Below are positions 6,731 through 14,252 of a DNA stretch of 19,000 nucleotides, piece after piece. The stretch is from positions 1 to 19,000 of the forward strand of contig JBGUVL010000068.1 in assembly GCA_045134375.1 (NCBI GenBank), read 5' to 3'. The translations under genes were made by a program, and so were the position numbers. Numbering within the stretch: position 1 is the stretch's first letter; every line of letters begins with the position of its first letter. This DNA comes from JBGUVL01 sp045134375. Lineage in GTDB: Bacteria > Bacillota_I > Bacilli_A > Erysipelotrichales > Erysipelotrichaceae. Under the pieces are notes generated by a model that was given only the letters and a program-made list of their open reading frames with translations, searched no databases and was not told the origin of the DNA.

Positions 6731-7750
6731 ATGCAGCTGAGCGATCGACAAAATGTCATTTTAAAAGTAATCGTTGATGAATTCACAAAGACAGCAGAGC
6801 CGGTCGGAAGCAAGCGTTTGATGTGCTTATTGGATATGCGAGTATCCAGTGCGACGCTTCGAAACGAAATGGCACGCCTTGAGGAATATGGATTGTTGGA
6901 AAAGACGCATACTTCTAGCGGACGTATTCCTTCCAGTAGAGGATATCGTTATTATGTAGAAAATTTGATGGAAAAGCAATTGGATGCTGGGGTAGAGAAT
7001 GCACTTCAGACGGTATTCCATGAAAGACATTATTCCATGGATGAAATCATTAAGAAAAGTTGTGACATTCTTTCGCAAATGACCAATTTAACTTCGGTTG
7101 TTTTAGGACCGGAAACGAGAACGCAAACGTTAGAACATATTCAAATTTTTCCGATTAATGAAAGAAGTGCTGTTTGTGTTTTTATTACCAACCATGGTCA
7201 TACAGAGAACAAAACATTTCACTTTGATGAAAATGTATCTTTAAAAGATATTCAGACATGTACGAACCTGTTAAACGATAAGTTGAGCGGTACACCGATT
7301 AATGATGTGATGGCAAAGTTAGAAGAAATCAAACCATTGTTGGATGCATCAATTGCTCGCCATGAAGTGTTATTTCAAGCATTTGTTTCTGCCTTTGTAA
7401 AATTTGCCAGCGACAGTGTCTATACTTCAGGAGCAAGTAATATGTTGTATCAGCCAGAGTTTAGTGATATCACAAGGTTACGAGAATTGATGAAGATGTT
7501 AGAAGATAGTTCAATTTGGCGACAGTTGGGAAATACGAGCGAAGATGTGATGATTCGCATTGGAGAAAGTAATGAAGTAATGCCAATGGATGATGTTTCT
7601 ATTATTTCCAGCAAATTTAAAATCAACGAAGAAGAGGAAGGACAGCTTATGGTAGTCGGGCCAACCCGTATGCCTTACGACCGTGTTGTTGCTTTGATGG
7701 AATATATGGCAAAAGCGATTGAAGAAATGTATAAGGAACATGGTAAATAA
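6731..7750 (+). CDS. hrcA: Heat-inducible transcription repressor HrcA
   Basis: This 339-residue protein begins with a winged helix-turn-helix (about residues 1-75). It includes LSDRQNVILKVIVDEF, EPVGSKRL and VSSATLRNEMARLEEYGLL, then the wing TSSGRIPSSRGYRYYV. The HrcA C-terminal domain follows, with a typical total length. HrcA represses class I heat-shock genes by binding CIRCE as a dimer; GroEL normally helps it fold. It heads its own operon directly behind two CIRCE-like sites, so it should be autoregulated. The start is the ATG at 6731, seven bases after AGGAGG (6718-6723); the GTG at 6725 is too close to the Shine-Dalgarno. The following grpE is 13 bases away. Confidence 0.97.
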   Translation: MQLSDRQNVILKVIVDEFTKTAEPVGSKRLMCLLDMRVSSATLRNEMARLEEYGLLEKTHTSSGRIPSSRGYRYYVENLMEKQLDAGVENALQTVFHERHYSMDEIIKKSCDILSQMTNLTSVVLGPETRTQTLEHIQIFPINERSAVCVFITNHGHTENKTFHFDENVSLKDIQTCTNLLNDKLSGTPINDVMAKLEEIKPLLDASIARHEVLFQAFVSAFVKFASDSVYTSGASNMLYQPEFSDITRLRELMKMLEDSSIWRQLGNTSEDVMIRIGESNEVMPMDDVSIISSKFKINEEEEGQLMVVGPTRMPYDRVVALMEYMAKAIEEMYKEHGK

Positions 7751-7763
7751 GGAGTGTGAGAGA

Positions 7764-8381
7764 ATGGAAGACAATAAAATGAAAGAAACAGAAGTAGTAA
7801 AAGAAACAGAATCGGTAGAAACAGTAGAAAAAAAGGAAACTGCTATAGAAAATGAATGCAGTTGTGAGTGTGATAGCAAAGAAGAAAAACAGGAACACAA
7901 AAAGAAAAAGAAGAAAGAAATCGAAGAATTGAAGGCAAAGATTGTGGATTTAGAAGAAGAACTTGGAAAGACAAAAAATATGTATTATAAAGCGTATGCG
8001 GATACAGAAAATCTAAAGAAACGTCTTCAGAACGATGCTGATACACTGCGTAAGTATCGCATTCAAAGTTTTGCTCAGGATATTTTACCTGCCATTGATA
8101 ACTTAGAAAGAGCGCTTCAGGTAGAGGCAAGCAGTGAAGAGATGAAAAATTATATTAATGGGATTAATATGATTTATCAGCAAATCATGACAAGCTTACA
8201 GCGAGAAGGCGTTAGTGTGATTGAAGCAAAGAATCAGCCTTTTGACCCAAAAGTACACCAGGCACTATTACAGGAAAAAGTAGAAGGTGTAGAAAGTGGC
8301 ATGGTTGTGGAAGAAATCCAAAAAGGATATATGTTGAAGGATCGCGTATTGCGAGCAACACTTGTTAAAGTGAGCGAATAA
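7764..8381 (+). CDS. grpE: Nucleotide exchange factor GrpE
   Basis: This 205-residue protein starts with a long charged tail of Glu/Lys repeats. A coiled-coil follows (about 50-85, KEIEELKAKIVDLEEELGKTKNM). The conserved GrpE head contains FAQDILPAIDNLERAL, then VSVIEAKNQPFDPKVHQALL and MLKDRVLRATLVKVS. GrpE dimers release ADP from DnaK. The start is the ATG at 7764, nine bases after AAGGAG (7749-7754); the longer in-frame extension back into hrcA lacks a Shine-Dalgarno. The N-terminal tail carries an odd CSCEC cluster (residues 32-36) just before a run of lysines, which is not a standard GrpE feature. dnaK follows 28 bases downstream. Confidence 0.96.
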   Translation: MEDNKMKETEVVKETESVETVEKKETAIENECSCECDSKEEKQEHKKKKKKEIEELKAKIVDLEEELGKTKNMYYKAYADTENLKKRLQNDADTLRKYRIQSFAQDILPAIDNLERALQVEASSEEMKNYINGINMIYQQIMTSLQREGVSVIEAKNQPFDPKVHQALLQEKVEGVESGMVVEEIQKGYMLKDRVLRATLVKVSE

Positions 8382-8409
8382 ATGTGAAATTAATAAGGAG
8401 GAAATGATG

Positions 8410-10212
8410 ATGAGTAAAATTATTGGTATTGATTTAGGAACAACAAACTCTTGTGTAGCCGTTATGGATGGTGGCGATGTTAAGGTAATTACAAACCCAG
8501 AAGGAAATCGAACAACTCCTTCCGTTGTTGCCTATAAAGATGGGGAACGTATCGTGGGTGATGCGGCGAAACGTCAGGTAGTAACTAACCGTGATACAGT
8601 TTCCAGTATCAAACGTAAAATGGGTACTTCTGAAAAAGTTTCTTTAAATGGAAAAGACTGTACACCGCAAGAAGTTAGTGCGATGATTCTGCAGTACTTA
8701 AAATCTTATGCAGAAGACTATTTGGGAGAACCTGTTACAAAGGCAGTGATTACTGTGCCAGCCTATTTCAATGATGCACAGCGTCAGGCAACCAAAGATG
8801 CAGGAAAAATTGCAGGACTTGATGTAGAGCGTATCATCAATGAACCAACCGCTGCCGCTTTAGCGTATGGAATTGATAAAACAGATAAAGAACAGAAAGT
8901 ACTTGTTTATGATTTAGGTGGTGGTACTTTTGATGTTTCTATTCTAGAATTAGCGGATGGTACGTTTGAAGTATTATCAACAGCAGGTGATAACCATTTA
9001 GGTGGAGATGATTTCGATGAAGTCATCGTAAAATGGATGTTGGATAGCTTCAAAAAGGAAAATGGTGTTGATTTATCTAATGATCATTTAGCAATGCAAC
9101 GTTTAAAAGAAGCGGCTGAAAAAGCGAAGAAAGATTTAAGCTCTATGGCACAGACGCAAATTTTATTACCTTATATCAGTGTTGGAGCAAATGGACCATT
9201 GAACTTTGAAACGACTTTAAGTCGTGCAAAATTTGATGATATGACAAAACATTTAGTAGATCGTACGGTTGGTCCGGTTCGTCAGGCGTTAAAAGATGCA
9301 GGATTAACAAAGAATGATATTCACCAGGTATTATTAGTTGGTGGTTCGACTCGTATTTTAGCAGTACAGGAAGCAGTAAAACGCGAATTAGGTAAAGAAC
9401 CTAACCGTAGCGTTAACCCTGATGAAGTAGTAGCTATGGGTGCTGCTATCCAGGGTGGAGTCATCCAAGGTGATGTTAAAGATGTATTATTACTGGATGT
9501 TACACCATTAAGTTTAGGTATTGAAACAATGGGTGGTGTAATGACCGTATTAATTCCAAGAAATACAACAATTCCAACAAGTAAGTCACAAATTTTCTCT
9601 ACTGCTGCAGATAATCAGCCTGCGGTAGACATTCATGTATTACAAGGAGAAAGACCGATGGCTGCAGATAACAAGACATTAGGAATGTTTAAATTAGATG
9701 GTATTGCTCCTGCAAGACGTGGTATTCCTCAGATCGAAGTAAAATTCGATATTGATGTTAATGGTATCGTTAATGTATCCGCAAAGGATAAAGGTACGGG
9801 TAAAGAACAGTCAATTGTAATTCAGAATTCTACGGGATTGAGTGATGAAGAAATCGAACGTATGGTAAAAGAAGCAGAAGATCACAAAGCAGAAGATGAT
9901 AAACGTAAAGAAGAAGTAGAATTGAAGAATAAAGCAGAACAGTTCATCAATCAAATCGACCAGGCAATGGAAGAAAGTGGCGATAAGATGGATGCGAACC
10001 AGAAAGCAGAAACACAGAAATTACGTGATGAATTACAAAAAGCTCTTGATGAAAATGATATGGAAACGATCAAGACAAAATTGGATGCATTGGAAAAAGC
10101 AGCACAGGCTGCAAGTGCTTCTATGTATCAACAGGCAAATGCACAAAGTGATGCCGGAAATGCAAACAACAGCGATGACAACGTAGTTGATGCTGAATTT
10201 GAAGAAAAATAA
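8410..10212 (+). CDS. dnaK: Molecular chaperone DnaK (Hsp70)
   Basis: This 600-residue Hsp70 shows IDLGTTNSC at the N-terminus (phosphate 1), VYDLGGGTFDVS (Asp168 region, phosphate 2) and LLVGGSTRI (about 308-316, adenosine loop). The linker DVLLLDVTPLSLGIET and the substrate-binding domain follow, then a helical lid ending in DDNVVDAEFEEK. It folds and protects proteins with DnaJ and GrpE in the cytosol. Three ATG codons stand in a row (8404, 8407, 8410). The last leaves the best spacing (8 bases) from AAGGAGG (8395-8401) and gives the canonical MSKIIGIDLG start, but 8407 is also possible. Its last 23 bases overlap the next gene. Confidence 0.97.
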   Translation: MSKIIGIDLGTTNSCVAVMDGGDVKVITNPEGNRTTPSVVAYKDGERIVGDAAKRQVVTNRDTVSSIKRKMGTSEKVSLNGKDCTPQEVSAMILQYLKSYAEDYLGEPVTKAVITVPAYFNDAQRQATKDAGKIAGLDVERIINEPTAAALAYGIDKTDKEQKVLVYDLGGGTFDVSILELADGTFEVLSTAGDNHLGGDDFDEVIVKWMLDSFKKENGVDLSNDHLAMQRLKEAAEKAKKDLSSMAQTQILLPYISVGANGPLNFETTLSRAKFDDMTKHLVDRTVGPVRQALKDAGLTKNDIHQVLLVGGSTRILAVQEAVKRELGKEPNRSVNPDEVVAMGAAIQGGVIQGDVKDVLLLDVTPLSLGIETMGGVMTVLIPRNTTIPTSKSQIFSTAADNQPAVDIHVLQGERPMAADNKTLGMFKLDGIAPARRGIPQIEVKFDIDVNGIVNVSAKDKGTGKEQSIVIQNSTGLSDEEIERMVKEAEDHKAEDDKRKEEVELKNKAEQFINQIDQAMEESGDKMDANQKAETQKLRDELQKALDENDMETIKTKLDALEKAAQAASASMYQQANAQSDAGNANNSDDNVVDAEFEEK

Positions 10213-11446
10213 AATACGAGTTGCACAGACCATAAAAGTTCTAGTAGTAATGCTAGGACTTCTGTGTATTTGTGCTTGTCAGCCAGCTTCCTCTCAAAAA
10301 GTAACCGAACAGGAAAATGTACCATTTGATGTACAGGAACATATGAAAACAAAAAAGACTGCTTTTCTATATCGCAAAGAGGAAGATCATTTTTCTGCTG
10401 TGGTAAAACTAGAAAAAAACAATGCAGTAAAGGTGGATACTCAACATTGCAATCAGCAATATTGTCCTTTGTTGGATAGTGATCTTTTTCTAAAAAAAGA
10501 TGCTACATTGTGGGGAAAAGCAAAAGTGGAAGAAGCGGAATATGACAACCGTTATCTACGACACATTCCATTTGGTAGTGTTGTATTACCTAAACAGGCT
10601 AAACTGTACGACGACGAGGGGAAAAAGATTGCTACGTTAAAAACAGAACAGTTGTTGCCAGTATATGAAAAGACAGATACGAATTATAAAGTGGAATTCA
10701 ATCATCGCTTAGTAAATCTTCCCTATGAGCAATTAAGTGATACTACTTTACATGAGCAATCTTTTGATTCTCGTCTTATTGCACAAAAAATACCTGTCTT
10801 TATGTATCATTTCTTTTATGATGAAAATCAAAACGAAACGGGACCAGATGGAAACTATATGGAGATTCATCGCTTCCAAGAACAAATGCGTTATGCCAAA
10901 GAACATGGCTATCAATCGATTACAATGGCAGAATTAAATGCATGGATGGATGGAAAAATTCAGCTTCCTAAAGGTAGTTTTGTAGTTACTATGGACGATA
11001 ACCAAGAATCCGTACGACGACTTGCCTACCCTGTATTAGAGGAAGAACAAATTTATGCAACGAATTTTGTCGTTACAGGCTGGATTGACAATGCAGATGA
11101 ATGGAAGTCAGATTATGTAGAACTGCAGTCGCATTCGGATGGAATGCATATAGGGGGCTGTCCAAATATCAAACACGGAGGTTTATTTAACTGTATTGAC
11201 TATCAAAAAGGTTTAGAAGATGTAATTTGTAGTAAAGAGAAATTAAATGGTGCATTTGTATTTTGCTATCCTTTTGGAGATGTCGATGAAAATATGAAAC
11301 AAATTCTAAGAGATGGCGGTTATTCCCTTGCTTTTACGACGGTATTTGGCTATGTGGAACAGGGAATGGATAAATTGGAACTGCCAAGAGTTAGAATGTC
11401 GCAATCGACTTCGTTGGATCGTTTTGCGGCTTTATTGGAGGGATAA
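10190..11446 (+). CDS. Polysaccharide deacetylase (NodB-type) lipoprotein embedded in the dnaK operon
   Basis: This 418-residue protein has a basic N-terminus, a hydrophobic stretch and the lipobox ICAC (Cys30), predicting an extracellular membrane-anchored lipoprotein. Residues of about 60-190 form a beta-rich, SH3-like region. From about 200 the NodB domain begins: IPVFMYHFFYD, FVVTMDDN (motif 1, Asp269-Asp270-Asn271), LQSHSDGMH (motif 2, His315 and His320) and FVFCYPFGD (motif 3, about 357-364). The QSHxxxMH form of motif 2 is usual in Bacillota members. Motif 1 has Asn where DDG is normal. Such enzymes remove N- or O-acetyl groups from peptidoglycan or exopolysaccharide; the substrate here is unknown. 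No clear Shine-Dalgarno precedes the ATG at 10190, which lies inside dnaK, so translation is probably coupled to dnaK termination. Its end overlaps the dnaJ Shine-Dalgarno. Confidence 0.85.
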   Translation: MLNLKKNKIRVAQTIKVLVVMLGLLCICACQPASSQKVTEQENVPFDVQEHMKTKKTAFLYRKEEDHFSAVVKLEKNNAVKVDTQHCNQQYCPLLDSDLFLKKDATLWGKAKVEEAEYDNRYLRHIPFGSVVLPKQAKLYDDEGKKIATLKTEQLLPVYEKTDTNYKVEFNHRLVNLPYEQLSDTTLHEQSFDSRLIAQKIPVFMYHFFYDENQNETGPDGNYMEIHRFQEQMRYAKEHGYQSITMAELNAWMDGKIQLPKGSFVVTMDDNQESVRRLAYPVLEEEQIYATNFVVTGWIDNADEWKSDYVELQSHSDGMHIGGCPNIKHGGLFNCIDYQKGLEDVICSKEKLNGAFVFCYPFGDVDENMKQILRDGGYSLAFTTVFGYVEQGMDKLELPRVRMSQSTSLDRFAALLEG

Positions 11447-11448
11447 TA

Positions 11449-12567
11449 ATGGCAGATAAAAGAGATTACTATGAGGTACTGGGAATTCAAAAAGGTGCTA
11501 GTGACGATGAAATAAAAAAAGCCTATCGAAAGATGGCAAAAAAATACCATCCGGACATCAATAAGGAGCCTGGGGCAGAAGAAAAATTCAAGGAAATCAA
11601 TGAGGCTTACGAAGTATTAAGCGACCCACAGAAAAAAGCAACCTATGATCAGTTTGGTCATGCTGGAATGGATGGTGCTCAATTTGGTGGTGCTGGTGGC
11701 TTTGGCGGTGCTAGCGGTTTTGGTGGCTTTGAAGACATTTTTGGTTCATTCTTTGGCGGTGGCTTTGGTAATGGAGGCAGTCGTCGTCAATCCACTGGTC
11801 CTAGAAAAGGAAATGATCGCTTTATGCAAATGCGTATTGAATTTATGGATGCCATCTTTGGAAAAAGTGAACAGATTACTTTAGAGGTTGATGAGCAATG
11901 TTCGCATTGCCATGGGACTGGTGCTGAAAGTGCTAGCGATGTGGAAACTTGTCCTAATTGTCATGGTAGCGGACGTGTGATAACACAACAACGAACCGCT
12001 TTTGGGGTTTTCCAGAGCGAATCCGTTTGTCCTACTTGTAATGGTACTGGAAAGAAGATCAAAAAGAAATGTCACAAATGTGGTGGCAAAGGCTATGAAC
12101 ATAAGCGTATTAAGTTAGATATTAAGATTCCTGCAGGAATTCAAAGTGGACAGCAGGTGCGTGTTCCTAACAAGGGAGAGAAAGGCATTAATGGTGGTCC
12201 AAATGGAGATCTCTATATTGAAATCCTAGTTGGTTCTCACAAGAATTTTGTGCGAGATGGCAACGATATTCGAATCGTGGTTCCAATTAGTGCAGTGGAT
12301 GCCACATTAGGATGTGATATTGATGTACCTACTGTATATGGTGATGTTTCATTAAAGATACCTGCAGGGACACAGAGTGGTACCCAGATGCGATTAAAAG
12401 GGAAAGGGGTTAAATCACCACGAGGGGTACAAGGAGATCAGTATGTAGAAGTACGTGTTGAAATTCCTACCAAGCTATCTCGTGAAGAGAAAGATCTTTA
12501 TGAAAAACTAAGGAAGGCAAGCAAACACGAATCGCCATTTGAACGATTTAAAAAAGCATTCAAATAA
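11449..12567 (+). CDS. dnaJ: Co-chaperone DnaJ (Hsp40)
   Basis: This 372-residue type I Hsp40 has a J domain (2-68) with the HPD motif at 34-36. A Gly/Phe-rich linker (about 75-115) follows. The zinc domain has four CxxCxGxG repeats, with cysteine pairs at 151/154, 168/171, 194/197 and 208/211. The C-terminal substrate-binding domains include VRVPNKGEKG and QMRLKGKGV. It delivers clients to DnaK and stimulates its ATPase. The start follows GGAGG within the end of the deacetylase gene, with only 2 bases between stop and ATG, so the two genes are translated from one message. A large hairpin with a short T-run lies downstream. Confidence 0.97.
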   Translation: MADKRDYYEVLGIQKGASDDEIKKAYRKMAKKYHPDINKEPGAEEKFKEINEAYEVLSDPQKKATYDQFGHAGMDGAQFGGAGGFGGASGFGGFEDIFGSFFGGGFGNGGSRRQSTGPRKGNDRFMQMRIEFMDAIFGKSEQITLEVDEQCSHCHGTGAESASDVETCPNCHGSGRVITQQRTAFGVFQSESVCPTCNGTGKKIKKKCHKCGGKGYEHKRIKLDIKIPAGIQSGQQVRVPNKGEKGINGGPNGDLYIEILVGSHKNFVRDGNDIRIVVPISAVDATLGCDIDVPTVYGDVSLKIPAGTQSGTQMRLKGKGVKSPRGVQGDQYVEVRVEIPTKLSREEKDLYEKLRKASKHESPFERFKKAFK

Positions 12568-12594
12568 AGAAAAAGGAAAGTCTTGAATGGATAC

Positions 12595-12651
12595 GATTCC
12601 TCCAAAGTAGACAACTAAAATAAAGTTGTTTATGGAAAGGAGGAATCTTTT
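12595..12651 (+). terminator. Large hairpin after dnaJ: operon terminator and/or IS 5' hairpin
   Basis: GATTCCTCC (12595-12603) pairs with GGAGGAATC (12639-12647). Inside it, TAGACAACT (12608-12616) pairs with AGTTGTTTA (12624-12632), with one G-U pair and a 7-base loop. TTTT follows. It can end dnaJ transcription. Its right arm also contains the Shine-Dalgarno of the decayed transposase, so it may originally have been the translation-blocking hairpin of an insertion sequence. Confidence 0.6.
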
Positions 12652-12654
12652 CTT

Positions 12655-13204
12655 ATGGGGCGAATAAATATACACTTGAGCAAAATTTACAAACCATTTT
12701 CAATTACAGTAGTGGTCAATGGGGTTCAACACAAATTTGTTTCGATTTAGGAATGAGTGAATCAACAACGAATGGTTTTTCTGTGTTATTAAAATGGACA
12801 GCACAATATGACAAGTAGGGAGAATCAGCTCTATATCCAAGAAGTAGAAATAAAGCATATACTCGAAAATTGAAAAAATATGATAGAAGTATCGTTTCTT
12901 ATATCATCAGTCTAAGAAAGGATAATGATATTGTAGTTAGAACCTAGGAACTAGCGATTCGTAATAATCCTGCTACTACTTCAATTTTACATATTGATCG
13001 TGGTTTTCAATAGACTAGTAAAGTGTTTTAAGCAATGCTTAAAGAAGCTATAGAAAATGATATTAGTTCCTACAATAATGATAGATTAATGATATGTTTC
13101 CTATAGAAATACGAACATTCGCTTTGAATACTACGATAGAGCCTATAAAATATCCTATGAAAGAAAACAACCGTATCCAAAAAATATTATGCAAATATAA
13201 CTAG
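12655..13204 (+). mobile_element. Decayed IS3-family-like transposase remnant
   Basis: AAAGGAGG is followed by an ATG at 12655, but the frame shifts within a few codons. From 12666 one frame reads like an orfA start (KYTLEQNLQTIFNYSSGQWG, then STQICFDLGMSES) up to a TAG at 12816. The same frame continues through several stops and carries ILHIDRGFQ, then TSKVF and AMLKEA, recalling the HSDRGFQYTS block of IS3-family orfB integrase domains. YNNDRL follows, and a shifted frame reads PIEIRTFALNTTIEPIKYP to a TAG at 13202-13204. The spans between these blocks are far too short for an intact orfB, so internal deletions are likely. I could not find terminal inverted repeats or target duplications. 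It is non-functional. Confidence 0.65.
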
Positions 13205-13237
13205 TAAACAGCAATCTCATGCGATTGCATAAGAAAA

Positions 13238-13263
13238 GATGCCTTACAAAATAAGTAGGCATC
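13238..13263 (+). terminator. Imperfect hairpin at the end of the IS remnant
   Basis: GATGCCTTA (13238-13246) pairs with TAAGTAGGCATC (13252-13263) with a small bulge, followed by an AT-rich stretch but only a weak T-run. It could be a weak terminator or part of the element's right end. The rest of 12568-13368 outside the remnant holds no gene that I can see. Confidence 0.35.
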
Positions 13264-13315
13264 CATTTTGATAATATATAATAATTCTAACGGAAAAAGA
13301 AAGAAAAGTAAAGCG

Positions 13316-13343
13316 TTGTATATTTTGGTGAAAATGTTATCAT
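13316..13343 (+). promoter_or_regulatory. Possible promoter of the SDR gene
   Basis: TTGTAT (13316-13321), a 16-base spacer and TATCAT (13338-13343). CATAAT at 13341-13346 is an alternative -10. The match is moderate. Confidence 0.4.
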
Positions 13344-13365
13344 AATGTTAGATGGAGGATAACAT
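13334..13365. promoter_or_regulatory. Palindromic operator-like site before the SDR gene
   Basis: ATGTTATC (13334-13341) and GATAACAT (13358-13365) are a perfect 8-base inverted repeat with a 16-base spacer. ATGTTA recurs directly at 13345-13350, giving three copies of the hexamer in 32 bases. The site covers the presumed -10 and the GGAGG Shine-Dalgarno (13354-13358). It could be a repressor site or an RNA hairpin holding the ribosome binding site in its loop. Confidence 0.4.
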
Positions 13366-13368
13366 ATT

Positions 13369-14178
13369 ATGAATCGTTTTGAAAATAAGATTATGTTGGT
13401 TACAGGAGCAACTTCTGGTATTGGAAAAGCAGTTGCTTTACGAGCCGCTTTGGAAGGGGCTACCGTGATTGTGGTTGGACGTAACGAAGAAAGAGGAAAT
13501 GCCGTTGTTGCGGAAATTGCAAAAGAAGAAGGAAAGGCAGTATTCTTACGCTGCGATGTTTCTGATAAAAATGCAGTAAAGAAAATGTTTAAAACCATTA
13601 AAGAAAAGTATGGAAAAATTGATATCGCAATTAACAATGCTGGTATTGTTGGTGCAAGTAAGACGGTGGAAGAACTATCCGATGATGATTGGAGCAATGT
13701 CGTTGATGCTAATTTGAATTCTTGCTTCTATTGCTGTAGAGAAGAGGTGCAGTTAATGCAACCAGATGGTGGAGCAATCGTTAATGTTGCTAGTGTAGCG
13801 GGTATGCGAGGATTCCCTTCTGCAGCTGCATATGTATCAAGTAAACATGCAGTAATCGGATTAACCAAAGCAGTAGCAGTTGATTATGCAACAAAAGGAA
13901 TTACATGTAATGCTGTTTGTCCAGGGACAACGGATACACCTTTAGTAGCAAAAAGTGCTGCTGGTATGAAAGAGAGAATGGCTGAAATTGCTGCTCAAGG
14001 TAAGGATCCAATGGAATGGTTAAAAAATTCCATGTTGTCTGGAAAAACAGAAACATTGCAAAAACGAAATGCTACTTCAGAAGAGCAAGCAGCAACGATT
14101 CTTTACTTTGCTAGCGATGAAGCAAAACATATTACCGGTTCAATTGTAGCCGCTGACGGTGGATTTACTGTTTACTAA
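13369..14178 (+). CDS. Short-chain dehydrogenase/reductase (classical SDR)
   Basis: This 269-residue classical SDR has TGATSGIG (12-19) for the dinucleotide, NNAG (89-92), and the catalytic tetrad Asn115, Ser142, Tyr155 and Lys159 in the YVSSK pattern. PGTTDTPL and the C-terminal ADGGF follow. Arg38 at the end of the second strand suggests NADP(H), but this is only a rule of thumb. Substrates of this family range from sugars and keto-acyl chains to steroids and bile acids, and nothing here fixes the choice. The start has GGAGG ten bases upstream. It appears to be a single-gene unit, bounded by an operator-like palindrome upstream and a strong terminator downstream. Confidence 0.9.
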   Translation: MNRFENKIMLVTGATSGIGKAVALRAALEGATVIVVGRNEERGNAVVAEIAKEEGKAVFLRCDVSDKNAVKKMFKTIKEKYGKIDIAINNAGIVGASKTVEELSDDDWSNVVDANLNSCFYCCREEVQLMQPDGGAIVNVASVAGMRGFPSAAAYVSSKHAVIGLTKAVAVDYATKGITCNAVCPGTTDTPLVAKSAAGMKERMAEIAAQGKDPMEWLKNSMLSGKTETLQKRNATSEEQAATILYFASDEAKHITGSIVAADGGFTVY

Positions 14179-14179
14179 G

Positions 14180-14210
14180 AGAAAGGAGCGTAGCTCTTTT
14201 CTTTTTTTTT
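14180..14210 (+). terminator. Terminator of the SDR gene
   Basis: AGAAAGGAGC (14180-14189), loop GTA, and GCTCTTTTCT (14193-14202) form a 10-base-pair stem with one G-U pair, followed by a long T-run to 14210. Confidence 0.9.
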
Positions 14211-14252
14211 ACTCTGAGATAAACTAAAAGAGAAAATGAATGGGGGATTTTT

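Noticed and set aside
7511..8130. Minus-strand open frames opposite hrcA and grpE
   Set aside because: These are mirror frames of Glu/Lys-rich coding sequence, giving Phe/Ser/Leu-rich peptides without start signals.
14211..14252. TAAACT (14220-14225) as a promoter for the ketopantoate reductase-like gene
   Set aside because: The -35 position falls in the terminator T-run and does not resemble TTGACA. How this gene is transcribed remains open.
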